Below the pieces are notes generated by a model. The model did no database searches. It was given only the letters and a program-made list of their open reading frames with translations, and had not been told where the DNA came from. Source: Chara braunii (lineage: Eukaryota > Streptophyta > Charophyceae > Charales > Characeae). From it: 20,955 nt of DNA. Positions 20,491 through 20,955 of this stretch are shown here, one piece after another. The translations under genes and the position numbers were made by a program. The first letter of the stretch is position 1. Every line of letters starts with the position of its first letter. The DNA lies in assembly GCA_003427395.1 (NCBI GenBank), contig BFEA01000095.1, forward strand, positions 3,146,114 to 3,167,068. Reading direction: 5' to 3'.

Positions 20491-20724
20491 ACATGGAAAA
20501 GTGTGATAACTGAATAATGTACAACTTAATTGAAATAAAAGGGCCTTTACCCGATATAGGCCTTAGGCCTTGTAAAAATAGAGCAGCACGGGCCTTGTAA
20601 AAGTAAAGCATTGTGAAAAGGTATCTTGCCAGGGCTCAGAAACGTGAAAACAGGTCAAANGTCAAGTTCTCTATCAACAGGCACATCTAAATCTAAGGCA
20701 AAGGGCATTGTCAAAAGACTTACC

Positions 20725-20880
20725 TGTTCACNAGGAGATGTGTANGTCATGTCTGTTCGGGTAAGGGTGTGTCTGTACGTGCAGGCAGTGAACCTGTTCG
20801 TGCAATGGAAAGTGCCTGTTCAAGTAGTAAATGTGTCTGTTCGTTTAGAGTTGTGCCTGTCCGAAAGTGAAGTCAGTAGG
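20725..20880. repeat. Degenerate minisatellite, TGTCTGTTCG-type units
   Basis: Variants of (T/G)(T/C)CTGTTCG recur about every 20-27 bp (near 20725, 20750, 20772, 20792, 20812, 20836, 20856). Single Ns at 20732 and 20745 lie inside it; another N is at 20660. Confidence 0.65.
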
Positions 20881-20955
20881 CACAGTCCCAGTTCTGGTCT
20901 AAGTCAAGGGGTCAGTCCAGATCCAGACTTTCAAGTCCAAATCCAGGCCGAAGTG

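Overview
The window looks like nuclear DNA from a repeat-rich eukaryote of the green lineage. The kinase part of the main gene resembles the receptor-like/U-box kinases of land plants and streptophyte algae. There is a PIF/Harbinger transposase, tRNA-derived SINE-like copies, spliceosomal-type splice sites, and long dinucleotide tracts with assembly Ns beside or near some of them. A charophyte alga such as Chara would fit, but that is inference from style, not a database match.

Layout. 1-1302: microsatellites and gene-free DNA. 1303-2574 (minus): HARBI1-type nuclease gene with a stop just before the conserved LLGD block and no C-terminus. 2446-3030: short repeats and palindromes upstream of it. 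3046-3603: a fold-back, MITE-like element with 13-bp inverted ends and a possible TTA duplication, the target preferred by Harbinger elements. 3604-6160: a poly(A) run, a hairpin, and a promoter-like CCAAT/TATA block. 6161-6607: an unrecognised 148-codon ORF. 6858-7625: a 22-23 bp minisatellite split by unrelated DNA. 8334-8748 and 13305-13415: three copies of a nearly palindromic 111-120 bp element. 9470-14030: three diverged direct copies of a roughly 0.6-1.3 kb sequence that appears to hold a decayed exon on the minus strand, two of them with intact splice donors. 14650-16620: inverted motifs, a SINE-like copy and weak exon candidates. 17344-19765 (minus): the most informative gene. 20341-20955: a second SINE-like copy and a degenerate minisatellite.

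The gene at 17344-19765 joins a coatomer beta-prime-like WD40 propeller, a coiled coil and a plant PUB/RLK-type kinase domain. The kinase has lost the HRD aspartate and the DFG motif, so it would be a pseudokinase even if intact. As written it carries one in-frame TGA and two one-base frame breaks, both in short homopolymers. It is therefore either a pseudogene or a gene damaged by assembly errors. No complete, undamaged protein-coding gene can be asserted in this window; most of it is transposon and satellite sequence.
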